The notes: generated from the sequence alone by a model not told the origin. A DNA stretch of 64,000 bases from Tunturiibacter gelidiferens (GCF_014201335.1 NZ_JACHEB010000001.1:744001-808000); one strand, 5' to 3'; counted from the stretch's first letter, positions 37,866-48,354 are shown. Numbers and translations: made by a program.

Positions 37866-38984
37866 CTAGTTGAACAGCGTACTGACGCTGGTCTCCATGT
37901 GAATACTCTCGATCGCGCGGCCAAGCAGACCGGCAATCGAAAGCACTTTGATCTTCTCCACCTTCAACGCGTCTTCGCGGAGAGGGATGGTATTCGTCAC
38001 GATCAACTGCTCCAACCGTGATGCTGCGATACGCTCGACCGCCGGGCCTGAAAGCACCGGATGCGTTGCGCACGCATAAACTTTTTCGGCGCCCTCAGCC
38101 AGCAGCGCATCCACCGTCTTCACCAAAGTTCCGGCGGTGTCGATAATGTCGTCGAGGATCAAGCACGTTCGGCCCTGCACATCGCCGATCACGTTCATCA
38201 CCTCGGTGACATTGATGTCGGTCCGCCGTTTGTCGACGATGGCCAACGGTACATCCAGCTTCTTGGCGAAGAATCTCGCCCTTTCCACGCCGCCTGCATC
38301 CGGCGAAACTACCGTCAGGTTGGGCAGCTCCAGCTTCCGGAAGAAGCTCACCAGCACCGGGCTGGCAAACAAGTGATCCACCGGAATATTGAAGAAACCC
38401 TGAATCTGGGCTGCATGCAGATCGACGAGCAGAGCGCGGTTTGCACCGGCGGTAGTCAGAAGATCGGCAACCAGCTTCGACGTGATGGCAACGCGCGGAC
38501 GGTCTTTTCTGTCCTGCCGGGCGTAGCCATAGTAAGGAATCACAACCGTGATTCGTCCGGCTGAGGCGCGCTTCAGCGCATCCATCATGATCAGCAGTTC
38601 GACAAGATGCTGATCGACCGGGAAACAGGTAGGCTGCACGAGAAATACATCCGCACCGCGAACGTTCTCGAGCAGCTGAAAATGAACCTCGCCGTCGGAG
38701 AATCTCTGCAACCGGGTCTCGCCCAGCGGCACACCGACGAACTTGCAGATCTCCTCGGCCAAAGGCTTGTTGGAGGACCCACAAAAAATCTTGATACGCT
38801 TATCATCTGCCAGCCTGCCGGGGCGCTTTTCTTCCGGGGACGTCTTGTCCGTTCCAGATGTTTTTGGCTTCCCGTCCAGAATTCCATTGGAGGAGAGCGC
38901 CGGTGCAGTCTGAGAGATTGTTTCTGTCTCTTCAGACTGCCCTGAGATAGGGGAAAGAACCGCAGTCGTGTTTCGTTCGTTCAC
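37866..38984 (-). CDS. prs: Ribose-phosphate pyrophosphokinase
   Basis: Makes PRPP from ribose 5-phosphate and ATP for nucleotide, His and Trp synthesis. Catalytic part: KIFCGSSNKPLAEEIC, RFSDGEVHFQLLENVRG, the signature DLHAAQIQGFFNIPVDHL, the flexible-loop region VSPDAGGVERARFFA and PRPP-binding LILDDIIDTAGTLV. The protein has 372 residues because of a non-conserved 60-residue Ser/Thr/Pro-rich N-terminal extension; a start at an internal Met near KIFC is not supported, since none is well placed. 87 bp before rplY. Confidence 0.95.
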   Translation of the reverse strand: MNERNTTAVLSPISGQSEETETISQTAPALSSNGILDGKPKTSGTDKTSPEEKRPGRLADDKRIKIFCGSSNKPLAEEICKFVGVPLGETRLQRFSDGEVHFQLLENVRGADVFLVQPTCFPVDQHLVELLIMMDALKRASAGRITVVIPYYGYARQDRKDRPRVAITSKLVADLLTTAGANRALLVDLHAAQIQGFFNIPVDHLFASPVLVSFFRKLELPNLTVVSPDAGGVERARFFAKKLDVPLAIVDKRRTDINVTEVMNVIGDVQGRTCLILDDIIDTAGTLVKTVDALLAEGAEKVYACATHPVLSGPAVERIAASRLEQLIVTNTIPLREDALKVEKIKVLSIAGLLGRAIESIHMETSVSTLFN

Positions 38985-39238
38985 GTGAAACCCTCCAGGC
39001 TGGTTGACCTTGAATGTTCCTGCTGCATTGTCTTCGGAGGCCTTGTTGCGGCCCCGTTACTTCTTCTGAAATCCTTGTTGCGGACTGCTCAAAAAAACTA
39101 AAAGACTTCGGCTCTTCTCTTCGTACATCTTTCTTCGCGCTGTTTTCCGCGAAGTCCAAAATCGTCTTACTGCTGCGGCAAGTTGTTGCTGCCGCCTAAG
39201 ATCCCTAATCCGTCTCGTCGCATCTGGCGTCGACTTGT

Positions 39239-39312
39239 TGGTTGGGCGACTAGGATTCGAACCTAGACAAAGTGCTCCAAAGGCACTTGACCTACCGTTA
39301 GTCGATCGCCCA
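39239..39312 (-). tRNA. tRNA-Gln (anticodon TTG)
   Basis: On the minus strand TGGGCGA pairs with TCGCCCA, followed by A and an encoded CCA. The anticodon stem AGTGC/GCACT carries loop CTTTGGA, giving TTG. The T-loop TTCGAAT is canonical. Length 74 bases. Placed between ispE and prs. Confidence 0.96.
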
Positions 39313-39355
39313 GTACATCGCCGGATGCAGTTTGATTTTACCTTGACCGGCGAGG

Positions 39356-40588
39356 TCACTCCGCGAACATTCTGCCCCAGTACTCCGACCGGGGCAAGGT
39401 TTCCGTAAGGAAAACCTGTACCGCGATCCCCTCGTCAGACGAAGCGACAGAGGACTGGACGCGCTGTTGAGCTGCCTTGGCATCCCGCTCGGACCGATAA
39501 AGTCCAAACAAAGCAGAGCCAGAACCTGATAGAGCCGCATAGATAGCGGAACTATCCAAATCATTACCCATCAATTGACGCTTGGTTATTCGCAAGGAGG
39601 GATACTGAGGAAAGACGACCTCTTCAAAATCATTTTGAAGACCATCGCTTCCAATCCCGGTGCGGACAAGCGCGAGAAGGGTATTCTCGGCCAGATCGTT
39701 CATCGCGTCAGCCTGATTCTCACCAGGTAAATCCCGTTTTTTCTCAGGATTAGGATCGCGAACGATACCGGAGGTGCCGGACCTACTATCACCGGACTTC
39801 CCTGTCAGGCTAACGCCCGTCGGGGTAGAGAGGGATGAGTAAGCAAGACTCAACTCATGTAGCTTATCAATTTGGGGCTTGGAAGTCAACTCAACGGCAC
39901 GGGTTACGCCATGTCCCTCCCCCAATTCTCCCTCCTCCGAGGCGTCAACGGTCTTGGGTGGCTCCGCGTCATGAGCCCCGGATGTTGACGCGCCACTAAA
40001 TACTGCTGCCTCAGCCGCTCGCCGCTGATCCCAATCCTTGAACGTCGCCGGTGTCGAAACTCCCACCGAAGGAACCGCCACGACACACCAGGTCTTAGGA
40101 AGGTCCGGCATGGGGATCACCTGCTCTCCCCGTCCCAGCCCAAGAACCGCTCCGCCTAACAGAAACAAAGGGACATCCGAGCCTATCTCCGCCGCCAGCT
40201 TCAGACGCTCCACCCCCGCTAGAGCCTCGCCAAGCTCCCGCTCCAAAGCCACCAGCGCAGCCGCGGCATTCGCCGAACCGGCACCCATCCCACCCTGCAC
40301 CGGCAACCTCTTTTCAATATGAATCTCGACCACAGCCGTTACGCCCAGTCGCGCCAGGCACTGCTCAACCATCCGCCATGCCGTGTTCCGTCCGTCGCGC
40401 GGAACAAATGGATGATTTGTCGTCAGCGAAATCCTGGTCGCGGTGGAGCGCTTGGCCGAGACCGTCACCAGATCATGCAGGTCGAGCGTCTGGTAAAGCG
40501 TCGTCAGCCCATGAAATCCGTCAGGCCGCGTCGGCCCGATCGCGAGCCCCAGATTGATCTTCGAATACGAACGAATACGCGTCGACAT
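39356..40588 (-). CDS. ispE: 4-diphosphocytidyl-2-C-methyl-D-erythritol kinase with a large insertion
   Basis: GHMP kinase of the MEP isoprenoid pathway, 410 residues from the ATG at 40588. Seen: SYSKINLGLAIGPTRPDGFH at the start, the ATP-binding motif PVQGGMGAGSANAAAAL near 96-112, EIGSDVPLFLLGG near 135 and the GHMP C-terminal motif ALSGSGSALFGLY near 352. Usual length is 280-310. The surplus lies at about residues 190-300, between VSTPATFKDW and LLALVRTGIGSDGLQNDFE: a polar, low-complexity, apparently disordered insert. Starts and ends of the domain are intact, so activity is plausible. Confidence 0.93.
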   Translation of the reverse strand: MSTRIRSYSKINLGLAIGPTRPDGFHGLTTLYQTLDLHDLVTVSAKRSTATRISLTTNHPFVPRDGRNTAWRMVEQCLARLGVTAVVEIHIEKRLPVQGGMGAGSANAAAALVALERELGEALAGVERLKLAAEIGSDVPLFLLGGAVLGLGRGEQVIPMPDLPKTWCVVAVPSVGVSTPATFKDWDQRRAAEAAVFSGASTSGAHDAEPPKTVDASEEGELGEGHGVTRAVELTSKPQIDKLHELSLAYSSLSTPTGVSLTGKSGDSRSGTSGIVRDPNPEKKRDLPGENQADAMNDLAENTLLALVRTGIGSDGLQNDFEEVVFPQYPSLRITKRQLMGNDLDSSAIYAALSGSGSALFGLYRSERDAKAAQQRVQSSVASSDEGIAVQVFLTETLPRSEYWGRMFAE

Positions 40589-40709
40589 AGCCTTTGATTC
40601 TATCGTCCATGGTCTTGGAGAGTCGCACGCATTGCGGACGACCCAAAACTGCGGGCGATCCACGATATGCTGACCTTTTACAGCCGAAGAACATCCACGG
40701 AGAACGTCC

Positions 40710-42500
40710 TTGCCCCTCGCCTCCCCTAGACCAAAGTCCTGCCTCGCAATGACTCTCTGCTGTCTTCTCCTCTCTCGCGGCATGCTGCTTCATGCACAGA
40801 CCGCAATCTCCGAAGAACCCATCCGCGCCAAACACGCCATGGTCGTTACCATCCACCACGACGCGACTGACGCCGGCCTCGCCATCCTCAAGCAGGGCGG
40901 CAACGCGATTGACGCAGCCGTCGCCGTCGCCTTCACCCTTGCGGTGGTCTATCCGCAGGCAGGCAATCTCGGCGGCGGCGGCTTCATGCTCATCCGCAAC
41001 CACAACGGCAAGACCCACTTCATCGACTATCGCGAGAAGGCTCCCGCAGCTGCAACCCGTGACATGTACCTCGACGAACAGAAGAACGTCATTCCAGAAC
41101 TCTCTACTGTTGGGTACAAGGCCTCGGGCGTTCCCGGCACCGTCGCCGGCCTCGTCTATGCGCAGAGCCACTTCGGCAAGCTCACTCTCCAGCAAGACAT
41201 GGCTCCCGCCATCCACTTCGCGACCGATGGCTATGTCCTCTCCGCGGAAGAAGCGCAGAATCTCCGCAACAAATTGCTATCCCGCTTCCCCACCTCCGCG
41301 CACATCTTCCAGCGCGATGGCGAGTTCTATAAAGAGGGAGACACCTTCCGACAGCCTCTGTTAGCCGCCACTCTCACACGCATCGCCGCAAACCCCGAGG
41401 AGTTCTACAAAGGCGAGATGGCGAAACAGATCGCCTCGTTTGAACAGGCCGGTGGCGGTCTCATCACCGCAGCCGACCTCGCCGCCTACGAAGTCAAAGA
41501 TCGCGAGCCGATAAAAGGTACCTATCACGGTTACAAAATAATTACCGCGCCGCCGCCGTCCTCCGGCGGAATCGTCCTGGTCGAAATTCTCAACATGCTA
41601 TCTACCTACGATCTCCCCAAGCTAGGCGCCGACCGCTCCGCCCCCCAGGTTCACGTCATCACCGAAGCCTTTCGCCGTGCTTACATGGATCGCGCGGACT
41701 ACCTAGGCGATCCGGACTTCACTCCGCAACCCATCAAAGAGATGGCAAACCCGGCCTACGCCGCCGCGTGGCGCAGCTCCATTCAACCCAACTCGCCCAC
41801 GCCCTCGAAGGACCTAGTGCGGCCAGCGGGCTTCATGCCTCCTCCTCCTCAGCTTCAGCCTGTCGCACACGAATCCACCCAGACCACTCACTTCTCCATC
41901 GTGGACGCTGATGGCAACGCCGTCGCGAACACATTCACGCTCAACAACACCTTCGGGTCAGGGGTTACGGTCGATGGCCTCGGCTTCCTGATGAACGACG
42001 AGATGGACGACTTCGCCTCGAAGATGGGCGTGCCAAATATGTACGGCCTGATCCAGGGTCCCGCCAACTCAATTGGCCCCGGCAAGCGCCCGCTCTCTGC
42101 TATGACCCCAACCATTGTCACCACAAAAGGCAGCCTCTTCCATCACGCGAGACTCGCCTTCGTGCTCGGCACCCCGGGCGGCTCCACCATCATCACCACA
42201 GTGGCGAACGACTTCCTCAGCGTCGCCGACAATGGCCTCAACATCCAGCAGGCCGCGGACGCCCCGCGCTTCCACCACCAATACCTGCCCGACCGCCTCG
42301 ACCTCGAGAAGAAATTCTCGCCTCAGGTCGCCGACCAGCTCAAGGATATGGGCTATACGGTGAATAGACTCGCCGTCGCCGACGAGCATAACCCTGGCAC
42401 CTGGGGCGACAGCGAACTGATTGCAGTCGATCCTAAAACCCATGAACTGCTGGGCGGGCACGATAACCGCCGCAACTACGGTAAAGCAGCGGGCTATTGA
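40710..42500 (+). CDS. ggt: Exported gamma-glutamyltransferase
   Basis: Ntn-hydrolase of 596 residues that cleaves gamma-glutamyl bonds such as glutathione in the periplasm. The TTG at 40710, with GGAG seven bases upstream, gives a good signal peptide ending LLHAQ; the ATG at 40749 is the alternative. The self-cleavage/nucleophile Thr is the first T of TTHFSIVD (about residue 392), followed by NTFTLNNTFGSG. Further family motifs: GGNAIDAAVAVAFTLAV near 63 and GTPGGSTIITTV near 480. Full length, divergent from ispE. Confidence 0.95.
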   Translation: MPLASPRPKSCLAMTLCCLLLSRGMLLHAQTAISEEPIRAKHAMVVTIHHDATDAGLAILKQGGNAIDAAVAVAFTLAVVYPQAGNLGGGGFMLIRNHNGKTHFIDYREKAPAAATRDMYLDEQKNVIPELSTVGYKASGVPGTVAGLVYAQSHFGKLTLQQDMAPAIHFATDGYVLSAEEAQNLRNKLLSRFPTSAHIFQRDGEFYKEGDTFRQPLLAATLTRIAANPEEFYKGEMAKQIASFEQAGGGLITAADLAAYEVKDREPIKGTYHGYKIITAPPPSSGGIVLVEILNMLSTYDLPKLGADRSAPQVHVITEAFRRAYMDRADYLGDPDFTPQPIKEMANPAYAAAWRSSIQPNSPTPSKDLVRPAGFMPPPPQLQPVAHESTQTTHFSIVDADGNAVANTFTLNNTFGSGVTVDGLGFLMNDEMDDFASKMGVPNMYGLIQGPANSIGPGKRPLSAMTPTIVTTKGSLFHHARLAFVLGTPGGSTIITTVANDFLSVADNGLNIQQAADAPRFHHQYLPDRLDLEKKFSPQVADQLKDMGYTVNRLAVADEHNPGTWGDSELIAVDPKTHELLGGHDNRRNYGKAAGY

Positions 42501-42534
42501 TAAAACAGTACATCTTCGACTCGCCAATCGCACC

Positions 42535-45500
42535 TCAATTATTAGCGATCGAAAACTTGTAGCTTCCTGAGCCGATGTCGCGCACCATCGATCCTTCTTT
42601 AAAAGGAATCGTGACACGCTCTCCATCCTGCTTGACGACACTCATGGAAGTCGCAGGAAGGAAGACTGTCGCCGTGGTGTTGGCCGGCACTTTCACGCTC
42701 AGTTGAAGTTGTCCATTCGAGTCTTTGGTCCAGTCCGTCACGACCGTTCCGTACACAGAATCGTACTCAGTATGCGTATGCGATAGGCCCGGCTCGACGT
42801 GCGGGCTAATCACAATATGATGGAATCCTGGCATCGAAGGATCTGCGTCGATGCCGGACACGCGTCGAAAGACCCATGCCATCACGGAGCCAAACGCATA
42901 GTGATTATAGGAGTTCATTGCAGGATCGCCGGTGTCACCGTTCCAACGTTCCCACCATGTCGTCGCACCCTTGTCGACCATGTATCCCCAGGAGGGATAG
43001 GTGGTCGTCAAAAGCAGCTTGTAGGCTACATCTGAGCGGCCTTCAGCTTCCAACACCGAAAGCAGGAACGGCGTACCCAGAAAGCCCGTCGTCAGGTGCG
43101 TCTGGCGAGCCTGAATGTCGCGCACCAGGCGATCGGTCATCGACTTCTCAAGCTCTTTTGGAGCGAGCCCCGTATAGAGAGTCAGCACATAGGCTGATTG
43201 CGTGTCTCCCGCGACTGACCCGTCGGAGTGAACGTATTTTTGCTGATACGCCGACTGAATATGGGAAATCAGCGTGGCGTACTTCTCAGCGTCTGCAGTG
43301 CGGCCAAGCGCGACCGCCATCGTCTGCATCTGTCGCGCGATGATGACCCAGTAGGCCGTCGCAACAAGGTCAGACGGCGTGCGTGGATCAGGCGCGAGCC
43401 AGTCTGCGAAGTTATTTCCAAGAGCTTTTTCTCGAATGTAATTCGGATTCGTGCGCAGGATGAAGTCCATCCATCGCTCCATAGCCGGCCAGTCTTTTTC
43501 GATTAACGACGCGTCGCCATACTGCAGCCAGGTCGCAAACGGAACGAGCACGCCAGCATCTCCCCAACCAGGCGCGCCTGGATGATCGCTGCTTCCCAGC
43601 AAAAGATCTGGCGAGATATTCGAAAATGCTCCATCGGCAGTCTGCGCATCCGTTACGTCCAGCATGAACTTGTGTGAGAACGCATCGATATCGAAGTTGT
43701 ACGAACCTGTACGCCAGAAGGCGCCTGCATCGCCCATCCATCCCATGCGCTCGTCACGTTGCGGGCAGTCAGTGGGGATCGAAAGGAAGTTGCCGCGCTG
43801 TCCCCACAAGCCAAGCTGGCTCATCTTGTTAAGAATCTCGCTGGAACTCTCAAAGCGAATTGACGGTGAAGCAGGAAGGCTATTGAGCACCTCGCCCTGC
43901 AAGGTCGATAACGGAGGCTTTCCGCTGTAGCCGGACATCTGTACATAACGAAAACCATGGAAGGTGAACGCCGGAGTCCAAGTTTCGTCACCGTTGCCGC
44001 TGAGCGTGTAGGAATCGGTCGCGTCGGCGTCTCGCAGATTTTCTGTGTATACGGTTCCGTCTGGATTGAGTCGCTCCGCGAATCGCAGCTTCACAGTGGT
44101 TCCTCGCGCACCTCGCACATGAAGACTCACCACGCCGACCATATTCTGTCCCATGTCGAACACTGCATCCTGCGCGTTACCGGATCCGACCATTGTCACG
44201 TTGATTGGAGTGATCGTCTCCCGGGGTTGAACCGGTGTGTCTGGTTGAGCCGTCACGAGAATTTTAGTGTTAGCGTCATCGACGACGACCGGCGTCCAGC
44301 CCAACGGACTACGTGTCGCAGAGGTATTCCAGCCTTTCACTTCAAGCCGAGCATCGTACGCTTCCCCGCCGTAGATCTCGGAGGACACTATAGGCGACGC
44401 GGCTGTCTGCCAACTGGAGTCTGTTGCGATCATTTGATGAGTGCCGTCTGCGAAGGTTAACTCCAGCTGAGCGCGTAGACGATCCGGCCCAGGAAACAAC
44501 CGCGAGCCCGACCACAGCAGCGGACTACCGTGCCATCCTGCCCCCAGAATGGCCGCAACGGTGTTGTGTCCCGGTACGAGAAGCGAAGTGACGTCGTACG
44601 TCTGGTATAAAACACGCTTTCGATAGTCAGTGAAGCCCGGCGTAAGTCTAAAATCGCTGACTCGCTTTCCGTTCAGAAAGGCCTCATAACTTCCGAGCGC
44701 AGTGATATAAAGCCGCGCCGAGGCCACCTTGCGCTCTGAAGTGAATTGCTTCCGGAACAGCGCGGTGCCTGAATCGATTCTGTCGGGATTGGGAGCAGGT
44801 GATTCGCGATCCGTGTAGACGCCAAAGTGGAGATCTGCAAGCGCCCCGAGCCTTCTTGCAGGCGACCACTCTTTGCCTTCCGCAGGCTTGATCGATCGAG
44901 CCTGCCAAGTATCGTCGCTTTCGATCCAGCTCGTTTTTCCTGAGTCGTCTGTGAGTTGTAGAGTCGCGGCCAGGGCAGCACGGAAGGTTTTGTTCGCGTC
45001 ATTCGATTTCGGAGTTTCTAAATGAATGATGATCTGGTTGTCGCCTGTATGAAGCTGGTCTCGAATATCCTCGCGATCGAAAGATCCCCATTGATCCTTA
45101 TGACCGGTGACGACGCCATTCACCCGCGTCGTGAAGATCCCACCTGCGAAGACGTGAAGGCAGGCTGACGCGGGAACTTTGCTCAGATGCAGGTTGTAAC
45201 GGAACTCCGCTTCTTCACCCTGCGCGACATGCTGCGCATCCCCATCAGGCAACCAGATCCACGCGATCTTTTTCAATATTGCGGTCTCGTCGTCATCATT
45301 GCGGCGGATCCACTGGGCCTGCCAGTCAGACGATTGCAGCAGACCTATCTCCCACCACGCGGCCTCGGCGGAGCGCTCTTCTTTTCCCTTAGCGTCCCAG
45401 GTGCGAACGGCCCAGTAACAACGTTGGTGAGACTTCAACGCAGGTCCGGCATACACCACATTTACCGACTCTGATGACGTTTGCTTCCCGCTGTCCCACA

Positions 45501-45771
45501 CATCTGCATGTTCGGCTCGCAGCGCGGCGGGTGAGCTCGCAACCAGAATCCTATACGCAGACTGAGTCCAGTTGCGATCAGCGGAATCACTCTGCCAGGA
45601 CATGGTGGGCGCAGCCGAATCGATGCCGAGCGGATCAACCCGTTGATCAACCCGAAGATGGACTGGTGCCGCGAAGGATTGTGCTGCGCAAAGAGAGAAG
45701 ACCGGAGCAACTAATAACAGAGCGCGCGCGACGGAGGCGAGTGGAGAGATTGCGGGGCGCAGAATTTTCAT
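42535..45771 (-). CDS. GH78 alpha-L-rhamnosidase
   Basis: Exported glycoside hydrolase of about 1078 residues that removes terminal alpha-L-rhamnose. ATG at 45771 opens a signal peptide (ALLLVAPVFSLCAAQSFA). An N-terminal beta domain (VDPLGIDSAAPTMSWQ) is followed by the Bac_rhamnosid_N-type domain (RLYITALGSYEAFLNGKRV), then the (alpha/alpha)6 catalytic domain with DCPQRDERMGWMGDAGAFW, which holds the general acid Glu, and the C-terminal beta domain (MVDKGATTWWERWNG near its junction). Third gene of the TonB-GH127-GH78 operon. Confidence 0.95.
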   Translation of the reverse strand: MKILRPAISPLASVARALLLVAPVFSLCAAQSFAAPVHLRVDQRVDPLGIDSAAPTMSWQSDSADRNWTQSAYRILVASSPAALRAEHADVWDSGKQTSSESVNVVYAGPALKSHQRCYWAVRTWDAKGKEERSAEAAWWEIGLLQSSDWQAQWIRRNDDDETAILKKIAWIWLPDGDAQHVAQGEEAEFRYNLHLSKVPASACLHVFAGGIFTTRVNGVVTGHKDQWGSFDREDIRDQLHTGDNQIIIHLETPKSNDANKTFRAALAATLQLTDDSGKTSWIESDDTWQARSIKPAEGKEWSPARRLGALADLHFGVYTDRESPAPNPDRIDSGTALFRKQFTSERKVASARLYITALGSYEAFLNGKRVSDFRLTPGFTDYRKRVLYQTYDVTSLLVPGHNTVAAILGAGWHGSPLLWSGSRLFPGPDRLRAQLELTFADGTHQMIATDSSWQTAASPIVSSEIYGGEAYDARLEVKGWNTSATRSPLGWTPVVVDDANTKILVTAQPDTPVQPRETITPINVTMVGSGNAQDAVFDMGQNMVGVVSLHVRGARGTTVKLRFAERLNPDGTVYTENLRDADATDSYTLSGNGDETWTPAFTFHGFRYVQMSGYSGKPPLSTLQGEVLNSLPASPSIRFESSSEILNKMSQLGLWGQRGNFLSIPTDCPQRDERMGWMGDAGAFWRTGSYNFDIDAFSHKFMLDVTDAQTADGAFSNISPDLLLGSSDHPGAPGWGDAGVLVPFATWLQYGDASLIEKDWPAMERWMDFILRTNPNYIREKALGNNFADWLAPDPRTPSDLVATAYWVIIARQMQTMAVALGRTADAEKYATLISHIQSAYQQKYVHSDGSVAGDTQSAYVLTLYTGLAPKELEKSMTDRLVRDIQARQTHLTTGFLGTPFLLSVLEAEGRSDVAYKLLLTTTYPSWGYMVDKGATTWWERWNGDTGDPAMNSYNHYAFGSVMAWVFRRVSGIDADPSMPGFHHIVISPHVEPGLSHTHTEYDSVYGTVVTDWTKDSNGQLQLSVKVPANTTATVFLPATSMSVVKQDGERVTIPFKEGSMVRDIGSGSYKFSIANN

Positions 45772-45888
45772 GAGTTTGATTGACCGGAACACTTGCACAC
45801 TGCTGAAAGTTGGAACCACTAACTTCAAACTTGTTTTGCTCGAGCGGGCGGGCAGACCGCCGATCCACGGCAGTCCGCCCAGACTGAA

Positions 45889-48354
45889 TCACGCCATCGC
45901 CGTCACTTCCGGATAACAGGTGAACTCTTCTTCCGAGATCTGCCAGTAGGGCATGAACTTCTGATCCGTGTTTCCACGGACGGAGAAGTGAAGCGGCGCC
46001 CCATCAACGGGTTCCAGATGATCTGCGAGATGCTCTGCTTCCTTGCCCTTGTCCACCGTGATATTTGCTGTTGGAGCTCCCACAGCAGCGAGCAGAATTG
46101 GACCGTACTCCACGGAGTACCTCTTCTTACCCGCGACCTGGTCGTCACCGTTGTAACGCTTCACTCGGATCTCTGCAGGAAGCACAAACTCGATAACATC
46201 TCCGTCGTTCCATTCACGATCGACCGCGAGATACGAGCCAGGCTTGCCTGAACCCGCCGCCTTTCCGTTAACTGACACTGTCATCTCCTTCGCGGCCCAG
46301 GAAGGAACGCGAATTCGCAGGTTAGCTTGTGTGGGTGCCGACACCTTAACAGCAGCGCTCACATGCGTGTCGTAGGGGAAGCGCGTGTTTAACTTCAGCT
46401 CCATCGGTTGCCCGGCCTGCTGCCAACGAATCGTCGAAGGTTCGTAGAGATTCACATAGATTCCATCCGGCGCAATGGAGTAGATGTGTTCCGGCAGAGT
46501 CCCAAGCAGCCGTGTTCCCTGTCCTTCGCAACACGTGTTCTCGTGCGTGGACTTCTCTTTCTTGCCTTCCATGATCGTGTGGTAGCGAAGTCCTACGCCG
46601 CCGTCCTGATTCGCCATGCCAACGTTGTAAATCGATTTCTCGATCTCAGTGGCATAGCGTTCTTCATCAGGATTCAGAAGTTGGAAACGCTGGCTTAGGA
46701 AGACCCAGAAGCTGCTGCCGCACAGCTCGCCAAGCTTCTGGCGGAGATAGTTGCTGTTCGGCGGATCTTTCTCAAACTCGATGATAGAGATGCTTCCGCC
46801 CGCCTGCTGCCAGTGTGCGCGATAGAGTTCCCACGCGCCGAGCACACCATCGCGATACCGCACATCGCCCGTGGCAAGATACATATCCAGATATGCTTCA
46901 AGATTGGTCAGCAGGTAGCAATGTGGGCGGTCATACGGATACTGCCACACCTGCTCTTTCTCCTGCTTTGCCAACCCTTCCATCCAGCCATCTTCCTGGT
47001 AGTAGCGCTGAATCACCTGTGCATCCGCTGGTTTTCCAACTGGGCTTGTGCACACGCGTGTATTCGCCACCATGCCCTGTCCGCCTTGAATCGCTCCGCG
47101 CAGCATCACCGGCAGGAAGGATTGCTGGTTGAACCAGTCGTAGTATCCGCGCAGCATCGGAAGTGCTTTCGGGTTGCCGGCATATCCCGCTTCCAGCAGT
47201 CCATGCGTGAGCCACGCGCGAGTGTACGCTGCGCGCTCAGAATAAAAAATCGTGTCTTCGGGATACGCCATGATGTATCCGTTCGACTGGCGGCACTCTT
47301 CAATACCTGCGACCACAACATTGAGACGGCGCCGCAACTCAGGGTCGTCAATCCAGCGCACCGTGTTGCCTGCGCCCATCAGAAAACGGCCTGCGTTTGA
47401 ACCCGCAAGATCTTCCTCCCAGAAGACCTGCGAGCCGGTAGGCTTGAAGTTCTTGATCTTGCCTGTTCGCTCATAAAACTGGCGGAGAAGATCGTCGGTT
47501 GTATAAGAGTTGAGCAGATATTGAATGTTGTTTTGCATTGCGGCCTGAAAGACGCCGCCATCCAATGTCACCCCCGTCTTCGGAGCTTCTGCTTTAAACT
47601 TTGCGGGCTTCCAGGTTGCAGCGTCGGTCACTGCATGGGGATTGTCGACGCGAATTCCTTCTCCATCCTGCCGTGGAGGCCGCGTGAGCTGCGCGACAAG
47701 CTCGTTGTTTCCGTACTTCTCATCTGCTGTTACTTTGCAGCCCACCGCGACATCATGTCCGCCGGACAAAACAGCCATCTTCGCAACCATCAGCGTGTAG
47801 TCCGGGCTATCTTTAGGCTCCTTGCCCAGCGGCGTGCCGTCGGTATCGGGCGCCTTGACGGGCCGAAGTCGCGTAGCCGTCAACCGCACATATCGCCCGT
47901 GAACATCATGCGCCGCGTACTGCGTGATGTTGTCTTTCAAATCCGGGAAGTCAGATTGAGTGAAGTCTGCAATGGTCTCAGCCTTCGCAAAGCCTGCATC
48001 GTCCGAAGCCTCCAGTTTGAAACGAAGAGGGAATCCTTCACCGCCGTAATATTGATCGCGGCCCGGATACATCCGCTCGGATGCGGGAAATAACTGGATG
48101 GCGGAGATGGGAACGCTCTTCTTCAGGTCCACCTGAACCCAGGTTGTGACATCTGGTGTCGCAACCACCTTCGAGCGATACGCACGGTAGTTCGTCGCGG
48201 GCGTTGCGGCCATCCTGATTCCGGTCAGGTATGGAGCCATATCCTTTTCGCCCGTCTGCGCTAACAAAACTACCGGCTTCATTGCACCAACTACGGCAAA
48301 CCCAGCTCCTGCATAGGTGGAGTTCAATAGAAACTTACGTCGCGTCACAGCCAT
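45889..48354 (-). CDS. GH127 beta-L-arabinofuranosidase with a discoidin-like N-terminal domain
   Basis: Exported enzyme of 821 residues that should cleave beta-L-arabinofuranosyl residues. It carries a twin-arginine signal (VTRRKFLLNSTYAGAG), an F5/8-type-C-like carbohydrate-binding domain (about 50-195; TTWVQVDLKKSVPISAIQLF), then the GH127/DUF1680 (alpha/alpha)6 barrel and beta-sandwich. The unusual zinc/Cys site known from the Bifidobacterium enzyme is visible: Glu543-x-Cys545 in GELCGSS and Cys608-Cys609 in ENTCCEGQG, where Cys acts as nucleophile. Second gene of the operon, about 120 bp before GH78. Confidence 0.92.
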   Translation of the reverse strand: MAVTRRKFLLNSTYAGAGFAVVGAMKPVVLLAQTGEKDMAPYLTGIRMAATPATNYRAYRSKVVATPDVTTWVQVDLKKSVPISAIQLFPASERMYPGRDQYYGGEGFPLRFKLEASDDAGFAKAETIADFTQSDFPDLKDNITQYAAHDVHGRYVRLTATRLRPVKAPDTDGTPLGKEPKDSPDYTLMVAKMAVLSGGHDVAVGCKVTADEKYGNNELVAQLTRPPRQDGEGIRVDNPHAVTDAATWKPAKFKAEAPKTGVTLDGGVFQAAMQNNIQYLLNSYTTDDLLRQFYERTGKIKNFKPTGSQVFWEEDLAGSNAGRFLMGAGNTVRWIDDPELRRRLNVVVAGIEECRQSNGYIMAYPEDTIFYSERAAYTRAWLTHGLLEAGYAGNPKALPMLRGYYDWFNQQSFLPVMLRGAIQGGQGMVANTRVCTSPVGKPADAQVIQRYYQEDGWMEGLAKQEKEQVWQYPYDRPHCYLLTNLEAYLDMYLATGDVRYRDGVLGAWELYRAHWQQAGGSISIIEFEKDPPNSNYLRQKLGELCGSSFWVFLSQRFQLLNPDEERYATEIEKSIYNVGMANQDGGVGLRYHTIMEGKKEKSTHENTCCEGQGTRLLGTLPEHIYSIAPDGIYVNLYEPSTIRWQQAGQPMELKLNTRFPYDTHVSAAVKVSAPTQANLRIRVPSWAAKEMTVSVNGKAAGSGKPGSYLAVDREWNDGDVIEFVLPAEIRVKRYNGDDQVAGKKRYSVEYGPILLAAVGAPTANITVDKGKEAEHLADHLEPVDGAPLHFSVRGNTDQKFMPYWQISEEEFTCYPEVTAMA

